A DNA stretch of 64,000 nucleotides. Origin: Gemmatimonadota bacterium. GTDB taxonomy: Bacteria > Gemmatimonadota > Gemmatimonadetes > Longimicrobiales > Gaopeijiaceae. The DNA is taken from positions 43,356 through 107,355 of the forward strand of contig JAJDXS010000064.1 in NCBI GenBank assembly GCA_022823145.1, in the 5' to 3' direction. The first letter of the stretch is position 1. Each line of letters begins with the position of its first letter. Positions 45,355 to 53,315 of the stretch are shown here, piece after piece. Position numbers and translations under genes: made by a program. The notes under the pieces are model-generated. The model was not told the origin of the DNA, did not search any database, and saw only the letters and a list, made by a program, of their open reading frames with translations.

Positions 45355-46476
45355 CTACCTCCCCTCACCCGCCCACGGATAAGGCCCGGCCATCTCCACC
45401 CCGTGCGCCTCGAACAGCAACTCCACGAGCCGCTGCCATGAGCGTGTGCGGGTGGAGCGCCCGTAGGCGGACTTGGTCTTGTGCGCGATCACCAGGTCGA
45501 CGGCCGGGAAGACGCTGATCCATTGGCCGACCGCGCCGCTTCCGGTGTAGGCGCCTTCGAAGGGGCCGCTGACGCCCGGGCCGTCAAAGACCCACCACAT
45601 GTAGCCGTAGCCGAAGTGGCCGTCGCGCCTGCGCGGCGGGTTCATCTCCTCGAGCGGTGTGACGACGCTGACGATCCGCCGCGCCCACTCCCGCGAGATG
45701 ACCTGCTCGTTGTCCCACGCGCCCTCGTTGAGCATGAGGTGGCCTATGCGAGCCATGTCCCGCGTGGAGAGCCAGAAGTGGTACGCCGGGTTTCGCGACA
45801 CGCTCAGGTTGCCGCTCTTTCGCTGCGCCGACCGGTCCCAGTCCTCGAAGCGCAGGGGGATGGCCAGCTGGGCCTGCGCCTCGTCGTAGATGTCCCGCCC
45901 GGTGAGCTGTTCGAAGACGGCCCCCGCGGCGTTGAAGTCCCAGTTGCTGTACAGCATGTAGGTGCCGGGCTGCCGGGAGCCGCGCTCGGGCGCTTCGGCC
46001 AGGTTGTCGCCGGAGTTGGAGGCGGGATGGTAGACTCCGGAACGGGCCGTGACCAGGTGGTCGACCGTAGCCTGTCGTTCGATCGGCAACAGACCGCCGA
46101 TATCGTCGACGCCCAGATCCGCCATCGTGGCGTCCAGATCGATCACGCCGCTCTCGACCCAGTGCCCGTACAACATCGCCAGGATGCTCTTGCGCACCGA
46201 TGCGAGGTACGACAGCTCTTCGATGTCGCCGAAGGTGAAGACGACGCGGCCCTTGTGCGCGACGACCACGCCGGTCGAGTTGGCGCTGTCTCGCAGGAAC
46301 GCGGAAGCGCGCGAGAGCGTCTCGCGATCCCAGCCGTGCTCCGCGAGCTGGGCCCCGCGCAACACCTCCCATTGCTCGCCAGGGAACACGCAGTCGTTGC
46401 ACTGGGCAGCGAGGGGCGGGGCAGTGGCGCACGCGAACGCCGCGAAGAAGACCAAGCCAGCGATTCGGAGCGTCAT
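45355..46476 (-). CDS. Exported serine hydrolase, class C beta-lactamase family
   Basis: 373 residues from ATG 46476, whose ATG overlaps the stop of the upstream peptidase gene (ATGA). Signal peptide IAGLVFFAAFACATAPPLAA. Catalytic motifs: SxxK as ASVRKSILAM (near residue 103), YxN as YMLYSNWDFN (near 200); the third motif is AHKTKSAYGR rather than HxG/KTG. A CNDC pair follows the signal. Shorter than the other two S12 proteins here, with no C-terminal domain. Likely an esterase or DD-peptidase. The upstream open frame continues through the peptidase but has no independent content. Confidence 0.87.
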   Translation of the reverse strand: MTLRIAGLVFFAAFACATAPPLAAQCNDCVFPGEQWEVLRGAQLAEHGWDRETLSRASAFLRDSANSTGVVVAHKGRVVFTFGDIEELSYLASVRKSILAMLYGHWVESGVIDLDATMADLGVDDIGGLLPIERQATVDHLVTARSGVYHPASNSGDNLAEAPERGSRQPGTYMLYSNWDFNAAGAVFEQLTGRDIYDEAQAQLAIPLRFEDWDRSAQRKSGNLSVSRNPAYHFWLSTRDMARIGHLMLNEGAWDNEQVISREWARRIVSVVTPLEEMNPPRRRDGHFGYGYMWWVFDGPGVSGPFEGAYTGSGAVGQWISVFPAVDLVIAHKTKSAYGRSTRTRSWQRLVELLFEAHGVEMAGPYPWAGEGR

Positions 46477-48590
46477 TGGACCACCTCTCCCTCCACGCCA
46501 AGCTGGCCCAGCAGGAAGGCCAGCTCCATCGCCGAATTCCGGACGTTCCTGCTGAACGTCCGTCCGCCCGCGTGCCCGGCACGGGGATCGTAGTCCAGGA
46601 TCACCGGCAGCCCGGAACTGGTGGCCGCCTGCAGCCGCGCCGCCATTTTTCGCGCCTGCAGCGGCGGCACGCGCGTGTCGAGGTCGCCCTGCGTGAGCAT
46701 CACGGCCGGGTAGGCCGTCCCGTCGCGCACATTCTGGTATGGCGAAAAGGTCCGCAGGACCTCGAACTCCTCCCTGACGGCCGAGTTCCCGTACTCGAGC
46801 AGCGCGGGCATGTTGTTGCTGTCGGTGAACTGGTAGAAGCGCACCATGTCGAGGTCGGGCAGGCCGCAGAAGACCGCGCGATACAGGTCGGGCCGCTTCG
46901 TCAGCGCCGCGCCGACAAGCAGCCCGCCGTTGCTCACGCCGCGGATCGCGAGGCGGTCCGGGTTTGTGTAGCCGTTGTCGATCAGCCATTCGGCCGCCGC
47001 GATGAAGTCGTCGAACACATTCGGCTTGTTCTCGAGCATGCCGGCCCGGTGCCAGGTTTCGCCGAACTCGCCGCCGCCGCGGAGCGTCGCTACTGCATAG
47101 ACGCCTCCCTGTTCCACCCAGGCCGCGGCGCCCGTGTTGAAGCGCGGCGTCTGACTGGAGTTGAAGCCGCCGTACCCGTACAGCAGCGTCGGCGTATCGC
47201 CGTCCGGCTCGTACCCCCGCCGATGCGCCAGGTACATCGGCGCCACCGTCCCGTCCGCCGACGTGTACCACACCTGCCTCACCTCATAGCGCTCGCCATC
47301 GAAGGGCACCGCCGACGGGAGCCACGGCTCGGTCTCCATCGTCTCCAGATCGATACTGACGATATGGGTCGGTGTGACGAGGGATGTGAGGGTGAGCAAT
47401 CCCGTCCCTTCACCCCACGGGCGCAGCGTCGCCGTGTGGTACTCGGGAAGGGGGATTTCCCCCGTCCGCGTCCCGTCCATGTCGTAGCGTACGATCCTGC
47501 TGCTCACGTTGTGCAGGTAGTTGGCATAGATCTCGTCGCCGATGATCTGGTAGCTCATCAGCAGGTCGTCGGTCTCGGCGATCACCTCGCGCCAGCTGGA
47601 GGGATCGGTGCGGTTCAGGTCCACCGCCATGACGCGGTTGTTGGGCGCGTCCACGTCGGTCAGCAGGTACAGCTCGCCGCGCACGAACCGCGGGTCGAAA
47701 CGGGCCGGGGCGCTCACGATGAGCGGCTCCGGTCCGCCACCGGACCGCAGGTCGTGCAGGTAGACGTCGGCGCGGGCCCACCCGTGCCGAACCGTGTAGA
47801 CCAGGTATCTCCCGTCGCCGCCCTGCGTGGTGTTGATGAACTTCTCCGGCCCGTGCCCCTCGCCGAACAGCTCGATGTCGTCGGCGAAATCGGTGCCGAG
47901 AGTGTGGTGCCGCACCCTGGGACCGAACTCCCGCGACCTCGGCGTGTAGTAGAACCCCGTGCCTTCCGGGTCGAAGAAGGTCGACCCGTACAGGAAGTTC
48001 GGCAGGCGGTCGGGCAGATCCTCGCCGGTGGTGAGGTCGCGGACCCGGATCTGCACCTCGTCCTGCCCGCCGTCGCGGATCGCGTACATCATGAGATTGC
48101 CGTCCGGCGAGAAGTCGCGGATGCTCACGCTCGTCGTGCCGTCCGGGTGGATGTCGAGCGGGTCGATGACCATCTCGAAGTCGCCATCAGGGTCGATCGG
48201 GTCCCTCTGGGGCTCGTCGGGCGCCGACCGGCGGTAGATGGCGGCCACCTCGCGGTCGGGCCTGCGGAAGGTGAAGTACTCGTAGTCGCCCGCACGGCGT
48301 GGGAACAGCGCCCCCTGCACGTTCATGAGTTCACGCAGCCGGGACTCCAGCACCTGCCGCAGCGGTGTGTCGCCCACAATCCGTCCGGCGTAGGCGTTCT
48401 GCTCGGCGATCCACGCCCGCGTCTCGGGACTGTCCTGGTCCTCGAGCCAGCGGTAGTCGTCGGTGATGGCGACGCCGTGCAGCGTGTCGACCACCGGATC
48501 GCGCCGCGTGTCGGGCGGGGGCGGATACGCCGAGCAGGCGGCGCCGGCGAGCAGCGCAGCGGCGACAAGGACGAGGGATCGGTACGGCAT
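46473..48590 (-). CDS. Prolyl oligopeptidase-type lipoprotein (S9A)
   Basis: 705 residues from ATG 48590. Lipobox LLAGAAC near Cys20, so probably anchored. The propeller spans about 70-430 and the hydrolase domain follows: LLYGYGGFNSSQTPRFN, YAVATLRGGGEFGETWH, RLAIRGVSNGGLLVG (Ser), TQGDLDTRVPP (Asp) and DPRAGHAGGR (His). The start DPVVDTLHGVAITDDYRWLE is the POP N-terminal signature. These enzymes cut short peptides after Pro. First gene of a two-gene operon with the serine hydrolase. The long open frame on the opposite strand (46476-48671) is an artefact of high GC. Confidence 0.93.
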   Translation of the reverse strand: MPYRSLVLVAAALLAGAACSAYPPPPDTRRDPVVDTLHGVAITDDYRWLEDQDSPETRAWIAEQNAYAGRIVGDTPLRQVLESRLRELMNVQGALFPRRAGDYEYFTFRRPDREVAAIYRRSAPDEPQRDPIDPDGDFEMVIDPLDIHPDGTTSVSIRDFSPDGNLMMYAIRDGGQDEVQIRVRDLTTGEDLPDRLPNFLYGSTFFDPEGTGFYYTPRSREFGPRVRHHTLGTDFADDIELFGEGHGPEKFINTTQGGDGRYLVYTVRHGWARADVYLHDLRSGGGPEPLIVSAPARFDPRFVRGELYLLTDVDAPNNRVMAVDLNRTDPSSWREVIAETDDLLMSYQIIGDEIYANYLHNVSSRIVRYDMDGTRTGEIPLPEYHTATLRPWGEGTGLLTLTSLVTPTHIVSIDLETMETEPWLPSAVPFDGERYEVRQVWYTSADGTVAPMYLAHRRGYEPDGDTPTLLYGYGGFNSSQTPRFNTGAAAWVEQGGVYAVATLRGGGEFGETWHRAGMLENKPNVFDDFIAAAEWLIDNGYTNPDRLAIRGVSNGGLLVGAALTKRPDLYRAVFCGLPDLDMVRFYQFTDSNNMPALLEYGNSAVREEFEVLRTFSPYQNVRDGTAYPAVMLTQGDLDTRVPPLQARKMAARLQAATSSGLPVILDYDPRAGHAGGRTFSRNVRNSAMELAFLLGQLGVEGEVVQ

Positions 48591-48914
48591 GGCTGGCTCC
48601 GGCTCGTGGTGCGGCGTGGTGGCCGCGTCGCTCTCGGGCAAGAACCGCAAGGTGGCCATGCGTGGCGGTGAGCCGCAAGACAAGGGTCGGGCTCCCCGGG
48701 CGGCAGCCGCGCCAGGGGAAACGGAGCCGGCCGTGCGAGGCGCTCGGTCATTCCTTCGCCCCCGGAACCAACGGGGTTGGCACCGGCGTAGTGTGTGCCT
48801 CGTGCGGGACGCGTCGTGCTCTTGGTTCAACTTGTTATCTATCCTGAACCAACGCCCACACGGGTTCCTGGAGTACCTGGACGCCGCGAATCCACAATCC
48901 GGGGCGGCCGGCAG
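48591..48914. other. Intergenic region upstream of the prolyl oligopeptidase
   Basis: 324 bases holding the promoter of the leftward peptidase operon and the 3' region of the leftward aminotransferase operon. No protein domain is seen. The one clear structure is the inverted repeat at 48822-48852. Confidence 0.5.
48822..48852. repeat. Perfect 8-bp inverted repeat with a 15-base loop
   Basis: TTGGTTCA (48822-48829) and TGAACCAA (48845-48852) are exact inverses around an A/T-rich loop (CTTGTTATCTATCC). It is 63 bases beyond the stop of the leftward aminotransferase gene. With no T-run it is a poor intrinsic terminator; it could be an operator for the peptidase operon. Confidence 0.45.
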
Positions 48915-49814
48915 CTACTGAATCGGGGTGCCGGCGCTCTCCGTCAGAACACGGAACAGGTCGCTGATGTGCGCGGTCATGGGGCCGGCTTGGCCGTCGG
49001 CGATCGTGCGGCCGTCGATCTCGGTCACGGCGGTCAGTTCGCCCATGGTGCCGGTGCAGAAGGCCTCGTCGGCGCGGTAGGCTTCGGTCAGGGACAGGTC
49101 CGCGACGCGGTGGGGGATGGCGTTGCGCTCGCAGAGTTCGAGCACGGTCGCACGCGTGATGCCTTCGGGACAGGCGACCGCGTGGCCGGTCATGACGACG
49201 CCGCGGGTCACGATGAAGAAGTTGGTCGCGTTGGTCTCGGCGATGAAGCCGCGCGTGTCGAGCATGAGCGCGTCGTCGGCGCCGGCCGCGTTGGCCTCGA
49301 TCTTGGCGAGGATGGACTGGAGCAGGTTGGCGTGGTGGATCTTGGGGTCGAGCGCGTCGGGAGCGAATCGACGCAGCGAGCTGGTGACGAGGCGCAGGCC
49401 CGAGCGGTCGTAGACGGGGGCCTTGTGCTCGGCCAGGACGATGAGGGTGGGGCCGGAGCGGTTGAGGCGGGGGTCCATGCCGCTGGTGTACTTGACGCCG
49501 CGTGTGAGGGTCAGTCGGATGTGAACGCCGTCGCGCATGTCGTTGGCGGCCAGGGTGCGGCGGATCTCGGTGATGATCTCGTCGTTGGCCGGAATGTCGC
49601 TGAAGGCGAGGGCGAGGGCGGAAGAGCGGAGCCGCGCGAGGTGTTCTTCGAGCTTGAAGATGCGGCCGTCGTATAGGCGGAGTCCCTCCCAGACGGCGTC
49701 TCCTCCCTGGACCACCGAATCGAAGGGGCTTACGCCAGCGTCGTCACGGTGTGCGAGCTTGCCGTTGACGTTGACGATCAGGTCGCGGTTGCGTTCGTCG
49801 AAGCGTTGGAGCAT
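48915..49814 (-). CDS. ilvE: Branched-chain/D-amino-acid aminotransferase (class IV PLP)
   Basis: 299 residues from ATG 49814. Fold type IV core: DSVVQGGDAVWEGLRLYDGR, HIRLTLTRGVKYTSGMD, the PLP lysine in DPKIHHANLLQSIL, GADDALMLDTRGFIAETNAT and CTGTMGELTAVTEIDGR. The normal length and EGLR/GFIAETNATNFF wording fit IlvE, which makes Ile, Leu and Val from keto acids; a D-amino-acid aminotransferase specificity is not excluded. It lies at the 3' end of the thrB-thrC operon, which suits the use of threonine as the isoleucine precursor. The gene starts 71 bases inside thrC. Confidence 0.85.
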   Translation of the reverse strand: MLQRFDERNRDLIVNVNGKLAHRDDAGVSPFDSVVQGGDAVWEGLRLYDGRIFKLEEHLARLRSSALALAFSDIPANDEIITEIRRTLAANDMRDGVHIRLTLTRGVKYTSGMDPRLNRSGPTLIVLAEHKAPVYDRSGLRLVTSSLRRFAPDALDPKIHHANLLQSILAKIEANAAGADDALMLDTRGFIAETNATNFFIVTRGVVMTGHAVACPEGITRATVLELCERNAIPHRVADLSLTEAYRADEAFCTGTMGELTAVTEIDGRTIADGQAGPMTAHISDLFRVLTESAGTPIQ

Positions 49815-51195
49815 TGGGGACTCGCTCGTCTCTGGGCGTCGTGATCGGAGTGTGGGCCGGGGCTGCACCGACCAGCAACCCTCGAAGCGCCTCCAGGTCG
49901 GGTGGGATGCGGATCGAGCGGCGCGGCCGATCCATCACGCGTACGATGCCGGGGGGGACAGGCACGGTCTCGCCGATCAGCGGCTCGACGGTCTCGGCGA
50001 ACTTGGCCGGATGCGCCGTTCCGAGGACGACGCCGTATCCGCCGGGCCGCTTGCGCACCTCGTGACGAAGCCCCAGCAGGCCAACCGCCGTGTGCGGATC
50101 GATCGCGATCCCGCGGCGCTCCCACAGGTCGCGGATACAGGCACGGGTCTGGCCGTCGGTCCAGGACGAGCCGACGAGGGCGCGTAGCAGGTCCCGCGGT
50201 ACGTTGGCGCGCGTGCCGCTGTCGGCTGCAAACATGTGCGCGATCCGCCGAAAGTTGCTGGGGCTGCCCACGTCCATCGCGCTCGAGATCGTCGCCACGG
50301 AGGGGCGGGGATTGTAGCCGTGCCCGTCCAGGTATTCCGGAACGATGGCGTTGGCGTTCGTTGCCGCCACGAATCCCGTACGGGACATGCCGAGTACGTG
50401 ACGCGCCACCAGCCCCGCCGTGAGGTTGCCGAGATTCCCCGAGGGCACCGAGATCACCAGTTCGGCGTCGGGCGCGACGCGCGAGAGTTCGGCCCAGGCG
50501 TGGACGTAGTAGAAAGTCTGGGGCAACAGGCGGCCGATGTTGATCGAGTTGGCGGATGTGAGGTGGGTGCGCGCGCTGAGATCGGGGTCGGCGAAGGCCT
50601 GGCGGGCGAGGCGCTGGCAGTCGTCGAAGGTGCCCCGGACGGCGACCGCCGTGACGTTGCCGCCGAGGGTGGCGAACTGGGCCTCCTGGCGCGGACTGAC
50701 CTTGCCGAGGGGGTAAAGAACCACGACGCGGACGTTCGGCAGCCCGTGAAAGGCGTGGGCGACGGCGCCGCCGGTGTCGCCGGAGGTGGCCGTGAGGATC
50801 GTAAGCGGGGGCGCGGCCTCGCTACGGAGCGCGGCCATGGCGCGGGCCATGAAGCGCGCACCGATGTCCTTGAAGGCGTGGGTGGGGCCGTGAAAGAGCT
50901 CGAGGATGAAAATGCCCGGCTCGATCTCACGGAGGGGGACGGGGAAGTCGAGCGCATCGTGCACGATCGTGCGGAGCAGGCGGTGGTCCATCTCGTCGCC
51001 CAGGAAGTGCCGCGCCGTGACCAGGGCCCGGTCGGGAAAGGTGGCGTCGAGGAGGCGCGCGCGTTGCGAGTTGGAGATGCGCGACAGGGAATCCGGGACG
51101 AAGAGACCGCCGTCCGGCGCTTGACCGAGGAGGAGGGCTTGCGTGAAGGACCACGTGCCGGCCGCGGGGCCGCCCCGCGCGCTGATGAGCCTCAT
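49744..51195 (-). CDS. thrC: Threonine synthase
   Basis: 483 residues from ATG 51195. Family features are all present: FVPDSLSRIS near the start, the PLP lysine in HGPTHAFKDIGARF, TATSGDTGGAVAHAF (phosphate-binding loop), YPLGKVSPRQEAQFATLGGN, SANSINIGRLLPQ and SVPSGNLGNLTAG. It converts O-phosphohomoserine to threonine with PLP. The catalytic core ends by about residue 445; the last 30 residues are an Arg/Pro/Thr/Gln-rich tail produced by reading into the aminotransferase gene (71-base overlap). It lies 79 bases after thrB. Confidence 0.93.
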   Translation of the reverse strand: MRLISARGGPAAGTWSFTQALLLGQAPDGGLFVPDSLSRISNSQRARLLDATFPDRALVTARHFLGDEMDHRLLRTIVHDALDFPVPLREIEPGIFILELFHGPTHAFKDIGARFMARAMAALRSEAAPPLTILTATSGDTGGAVAHAFHGLPNVRVVVLYPLGKVSPRQEAQFATLGGNVTAVAVRGTFDDCQRLARQAFADPDLSARTHLTSANSINIGRLLPQTFYYVHAWAELSRVAPDAELVISVPSGNLGNLTAGLVARHVLGMSRTGFVAATNANAIVPEYLDGHGYNPRPSVATISSAMDVGSPSNFRRIAHMFAADSGTRANVPRDLLRALVGSSWTDGQTRACIRDLWERRGIAIDPHTAVGLLGLRHEVRKRPGGYGVVLGTAHPAKFAETVEPLIGETVPVPPGIVRVMDRPRRSIRIPPDLEALRGLLVGAAPAHTPITTPRDERVPNAPTLRRTQPRPDRQRQRQARTP

Positions 51196-51274
51196 TGCGC
51201 GTCCGGCGCCGGAAGCGGCGGCGAACCGGGCCACGCTGCCGACGACAGTGGTCGCCGGGATGCGTGAACTCTCG

Positions 51275-52267
51275 TCACTCGTTCTCCAGAATGCGCGCCC
51301 CGAAAGCGTTCGCCCCGGAGATCATGATATCCGACCGCACTCCGGCCTCGACCTGAAATGCTCCCCCCATGGCGGCCGCCACGGTCTGGGCCGCGTGCCT
51401 CCCCCGGCAGAACGCGAACACCGACGGTCCTGAACCCGACAGCCCGGCCCCGATGGCGCCCGCCTCCAGCGCGCTCGCTCTGACGGCCTCGAACCCCGGC
51501 ACGAGCCGAGCCCGTACCGGCTCTGCCACGGCATCGCACAGGCAACGCCCGATCAGTCCCCAGTCACCGCTGAACATCCCCGCCACCATCCCCGCGGCGT
51601 TCCCCCACTGCTGGACTCCCGCCTCGAGCGTGATCGTGTCTCCCAGGATCGTTCGGGCGCGTTTGGTCTCCACCTCCATATGCGGGTGGGCGACGGCAAC
51701 AACGAGGTCTTCCGGCGTCGGCACTTCCACCATCCTCGGTGGCCGCCCCGGCAGCACCAGCACGAAGCCACCGAGCAGGGAGGGCGCCGCGTTGTCGGCG
51801 TGATCGGCGCCCGAGCCCTTGGCCTCGCCGATCATTGCGCATTCGAGCAGCGCGGTCCGGTCGAGTTCGCCCCCCAGCAGCGCATCGGCCGCCACCGCGC
51901 CGGCCACCGCGCTGGCCGCGCTGCCTCCCAGGCCGGATGCGAGCGGTATCCCCTTCCTGACCTCGATCGCGACACCCGCTTCGGATCCCAGTCGGTCCAG
52001 CACGCCCTGGACGGCCAGGCCGGCGGCGTTCCGGGCAGGGTCCGTGGGCACCCGCCCCCCGTCCCCGCTCACCGAGACCGCAACGATCCCGGTGCCCTCC
52101 GCGGCGCGCACCAAGACCTGGTCGCCGATCCCCTCGAGCGCCATGCCGAAGATGTCGAACCCGCACCCCAGGTTCGAAATGGATGCCGGGGCGAAGACGC
52201 CGACCATCCGCGGCAGGCTGTCCCGCGAGAGCATGTCAGCGCCCGCCAGGGTGCGCCGGGTGGCCAT
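51275..52267 (-). CDS. thrB: Homoserine kinase (GHMP family)
   Basis: 330 residues from ATG 52267; an in-frame ATG at 52234, one base after the preceding stop, is a fair alternative. GHMP motifs: APASISNLGCGFDIFGMALEG (motif 1), GIPLASGLGGSAASAVAG (ATP loop) and GAGLSGSGPSVFAFC (motif 3). It phosphorylates homoserine for threonine synthase, which is the next gene. No aspartokinase or homoserine dehydrogenase gene is visible, so the rest of the pathway is elsewhere. Confidence 0.93.
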   Translation of the reverse strand: MATRRTLAGADMLSRDSLPRMVGVFAPASISNLGCGFDIFGMALEGIGDQVLVRAAEGTGIVAVSVSGDGGRVPTDPARNAAGLAVQGVLDRLGSEAGVAIEVRKGIPLASGLGGSAASAVAGAVAADALLGGELDRTALLECAMIGEAKGSGADHADNAAPSLLGGFVLVLPGRPPRMVEVPTPEDLVVAVAHPHMEVETKRARTILGDTITLEAGVQQWGNAAGMVAGMFSGDWGLIGRCLCDAVAEPVRARLVPGFEAVRASALEAGAIGAGLSGSGPSVFAFCRGRHAAQTVAAAMGGAFQVEAGVRSDIMISGANAFGARILENE

Positions 52268-53084
52268 CGCGGTCCCCCCGAATGGCCCGTCGCTGTCCGT
52301 GCCGCCGCCTGAACGGCATCGCCACCATCCCCGGCAGCGTGGCCCAGTCCCGGCGTTCCGTGTCCTCCAGCCCCAGCGTCAGCGCCCGCGGATCCGCGAC
52401 CAGGCGGAAGCTCCCGAAAATCCGGTCCCAGAACGAAAACACGCTGGAGAAATTGGAATCGGTCTCCGGCTGGTAGTCCGAGTGGTGCACCCAGTGCATC
52501 CAGGGAGTGACGATCAGCCATCGCAGCCACCGGTCCGCACCGGCCGGCACGCCCACGTTGCCGTGATGAAAGAGGATCACCGGCAGCAGCACGGCCTCGT
52601 AAAACAACACCTGCCCGACCGTCATCCCCAGCAACGGCAGCACGGCCAGCCGCGCGACCGACGAGAGCACGATCTCGCCCGTGTGGAAACGCAGCCCCGA
52701 ACTGGCGCTGAGTTCCCGATCCGCGTGATGCACCGCGTGGAACCGCCAAAGGAAGGGGACCGCGTGGTTAAGCCGGTGCCAGAGGTATTGCCAGAGGTCA
52801 AGGAGAACAAAGCCGAGCGCGTAGGCCCACACACCCTCCAGACCGAGCCAGTGCAGCACGCCGAAGGAACTCCCGCGGGCCCACTCGGTCGCGACCAGGA
52901 TCGCCCCGGCGAAGAGCAGGGAAGCGACCGCCGCATTGAGCACGCCGAGCGCCACGTTCGAGACATCGTGCCGGGCCCGTTCGCGGCGTCCCTCGAACAT
53001 CGGAACGAGCCCCTCGACGAGCCACATGGAAGCGAGCGCGACCGTGGCCATGACCGGCTTGAATGTGGTGAGCGAGTCGATCAT
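52236..53084 (-). CDS. Fatty-acid hydroxylase/sterol desaturase-family membrane oxygenase
   Basis: 282 residues from ATG 53084 (GGGGA upstream). Four hydrophobic segments (VMATVALASMWLVEGLVPMF, LGVLNAAVASLLFAGAILV, LEGVWAYALGFVLLDLWQYL, LLPLLGM-containing region). The diiron His motifs are complete: WHRLNHA, FHAVHHADRE and HWVHHSDYQPETDSNF, spaced as in the FA_hydroxylase superfamily. Substrate may be a fatty acid, sterol or carotenoid. First gene of the operon with thrB; the link with threonine genes may be accidental. Back to back with the AlkB-like gene, which suggests related lipid/alkane chemistry. Confidence 0.87.
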   Translation of the reverse strand: MIDSLTTFKPVMATVALASMWLVEGLVPMFEGRRERARHDVSNVALGVLNAAVASLLFAGAILVATEWARGSSFGVLHWLGLEGVWAYALGFVLLDLWQYLWHRLNHAVPFLWRFHAVHHADRELSASSGLRFHTGEIVLSSVARLAVLPLLGMTVGQVLFYEAVLLPVILFHHGNVGVPAGADRWLRWLIVTPWMHWVHHSDYQPETDSNFSSVFSFWDRIFGSFRLVADPRALTLGLEDTERRDWATLPGMVAMPFRRRHGQRRAIRGDRDGHPAHPGGR

Positions 53085-53231
53085 TGCGTTCTTCCCCGTG
53101 CGGGGGTGCGAACTGGACGCGGCCGGGCAGCCTTCATGACACGCAAAATGCGGGTGGCCGCCGTCGCGGTCCAGCATCGAGTCCTCGAGGGGACGGCCAT
53201 GAGCATGTGTCGGTGAGTGTGTGCCGGTGAC

Positions 53232-53260
53232 TTGACCGGCGGGAAGCGTCCGGCAAGAAT
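53232..53260 (+). promoter_or_regulatory. Candidate promoter of the AlkB-GlnE fusion gene
   Basis: TTGACC (53232-53237), 17 bases, then AAGAAT (53255-53260), with start expected near 53267 and a leader of about 49 bases before ATG 53316. This is a good sigma-70 match in a G+C-rich sequence, but unproven. Confidence 0.45.
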
Positions 53261-53315
53261 ACGTTGGGATCGGGATGTGCGAAGAGCGTTATCGTCCAGG
53301 CCGAGGGTATCCGCG

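Noticed and set aside
46476..48671. 731-codon open frame antisense to the prolyl oligopeptidase
   Set aside because: Same artefact; no signal peptide, domain or ribosome site.
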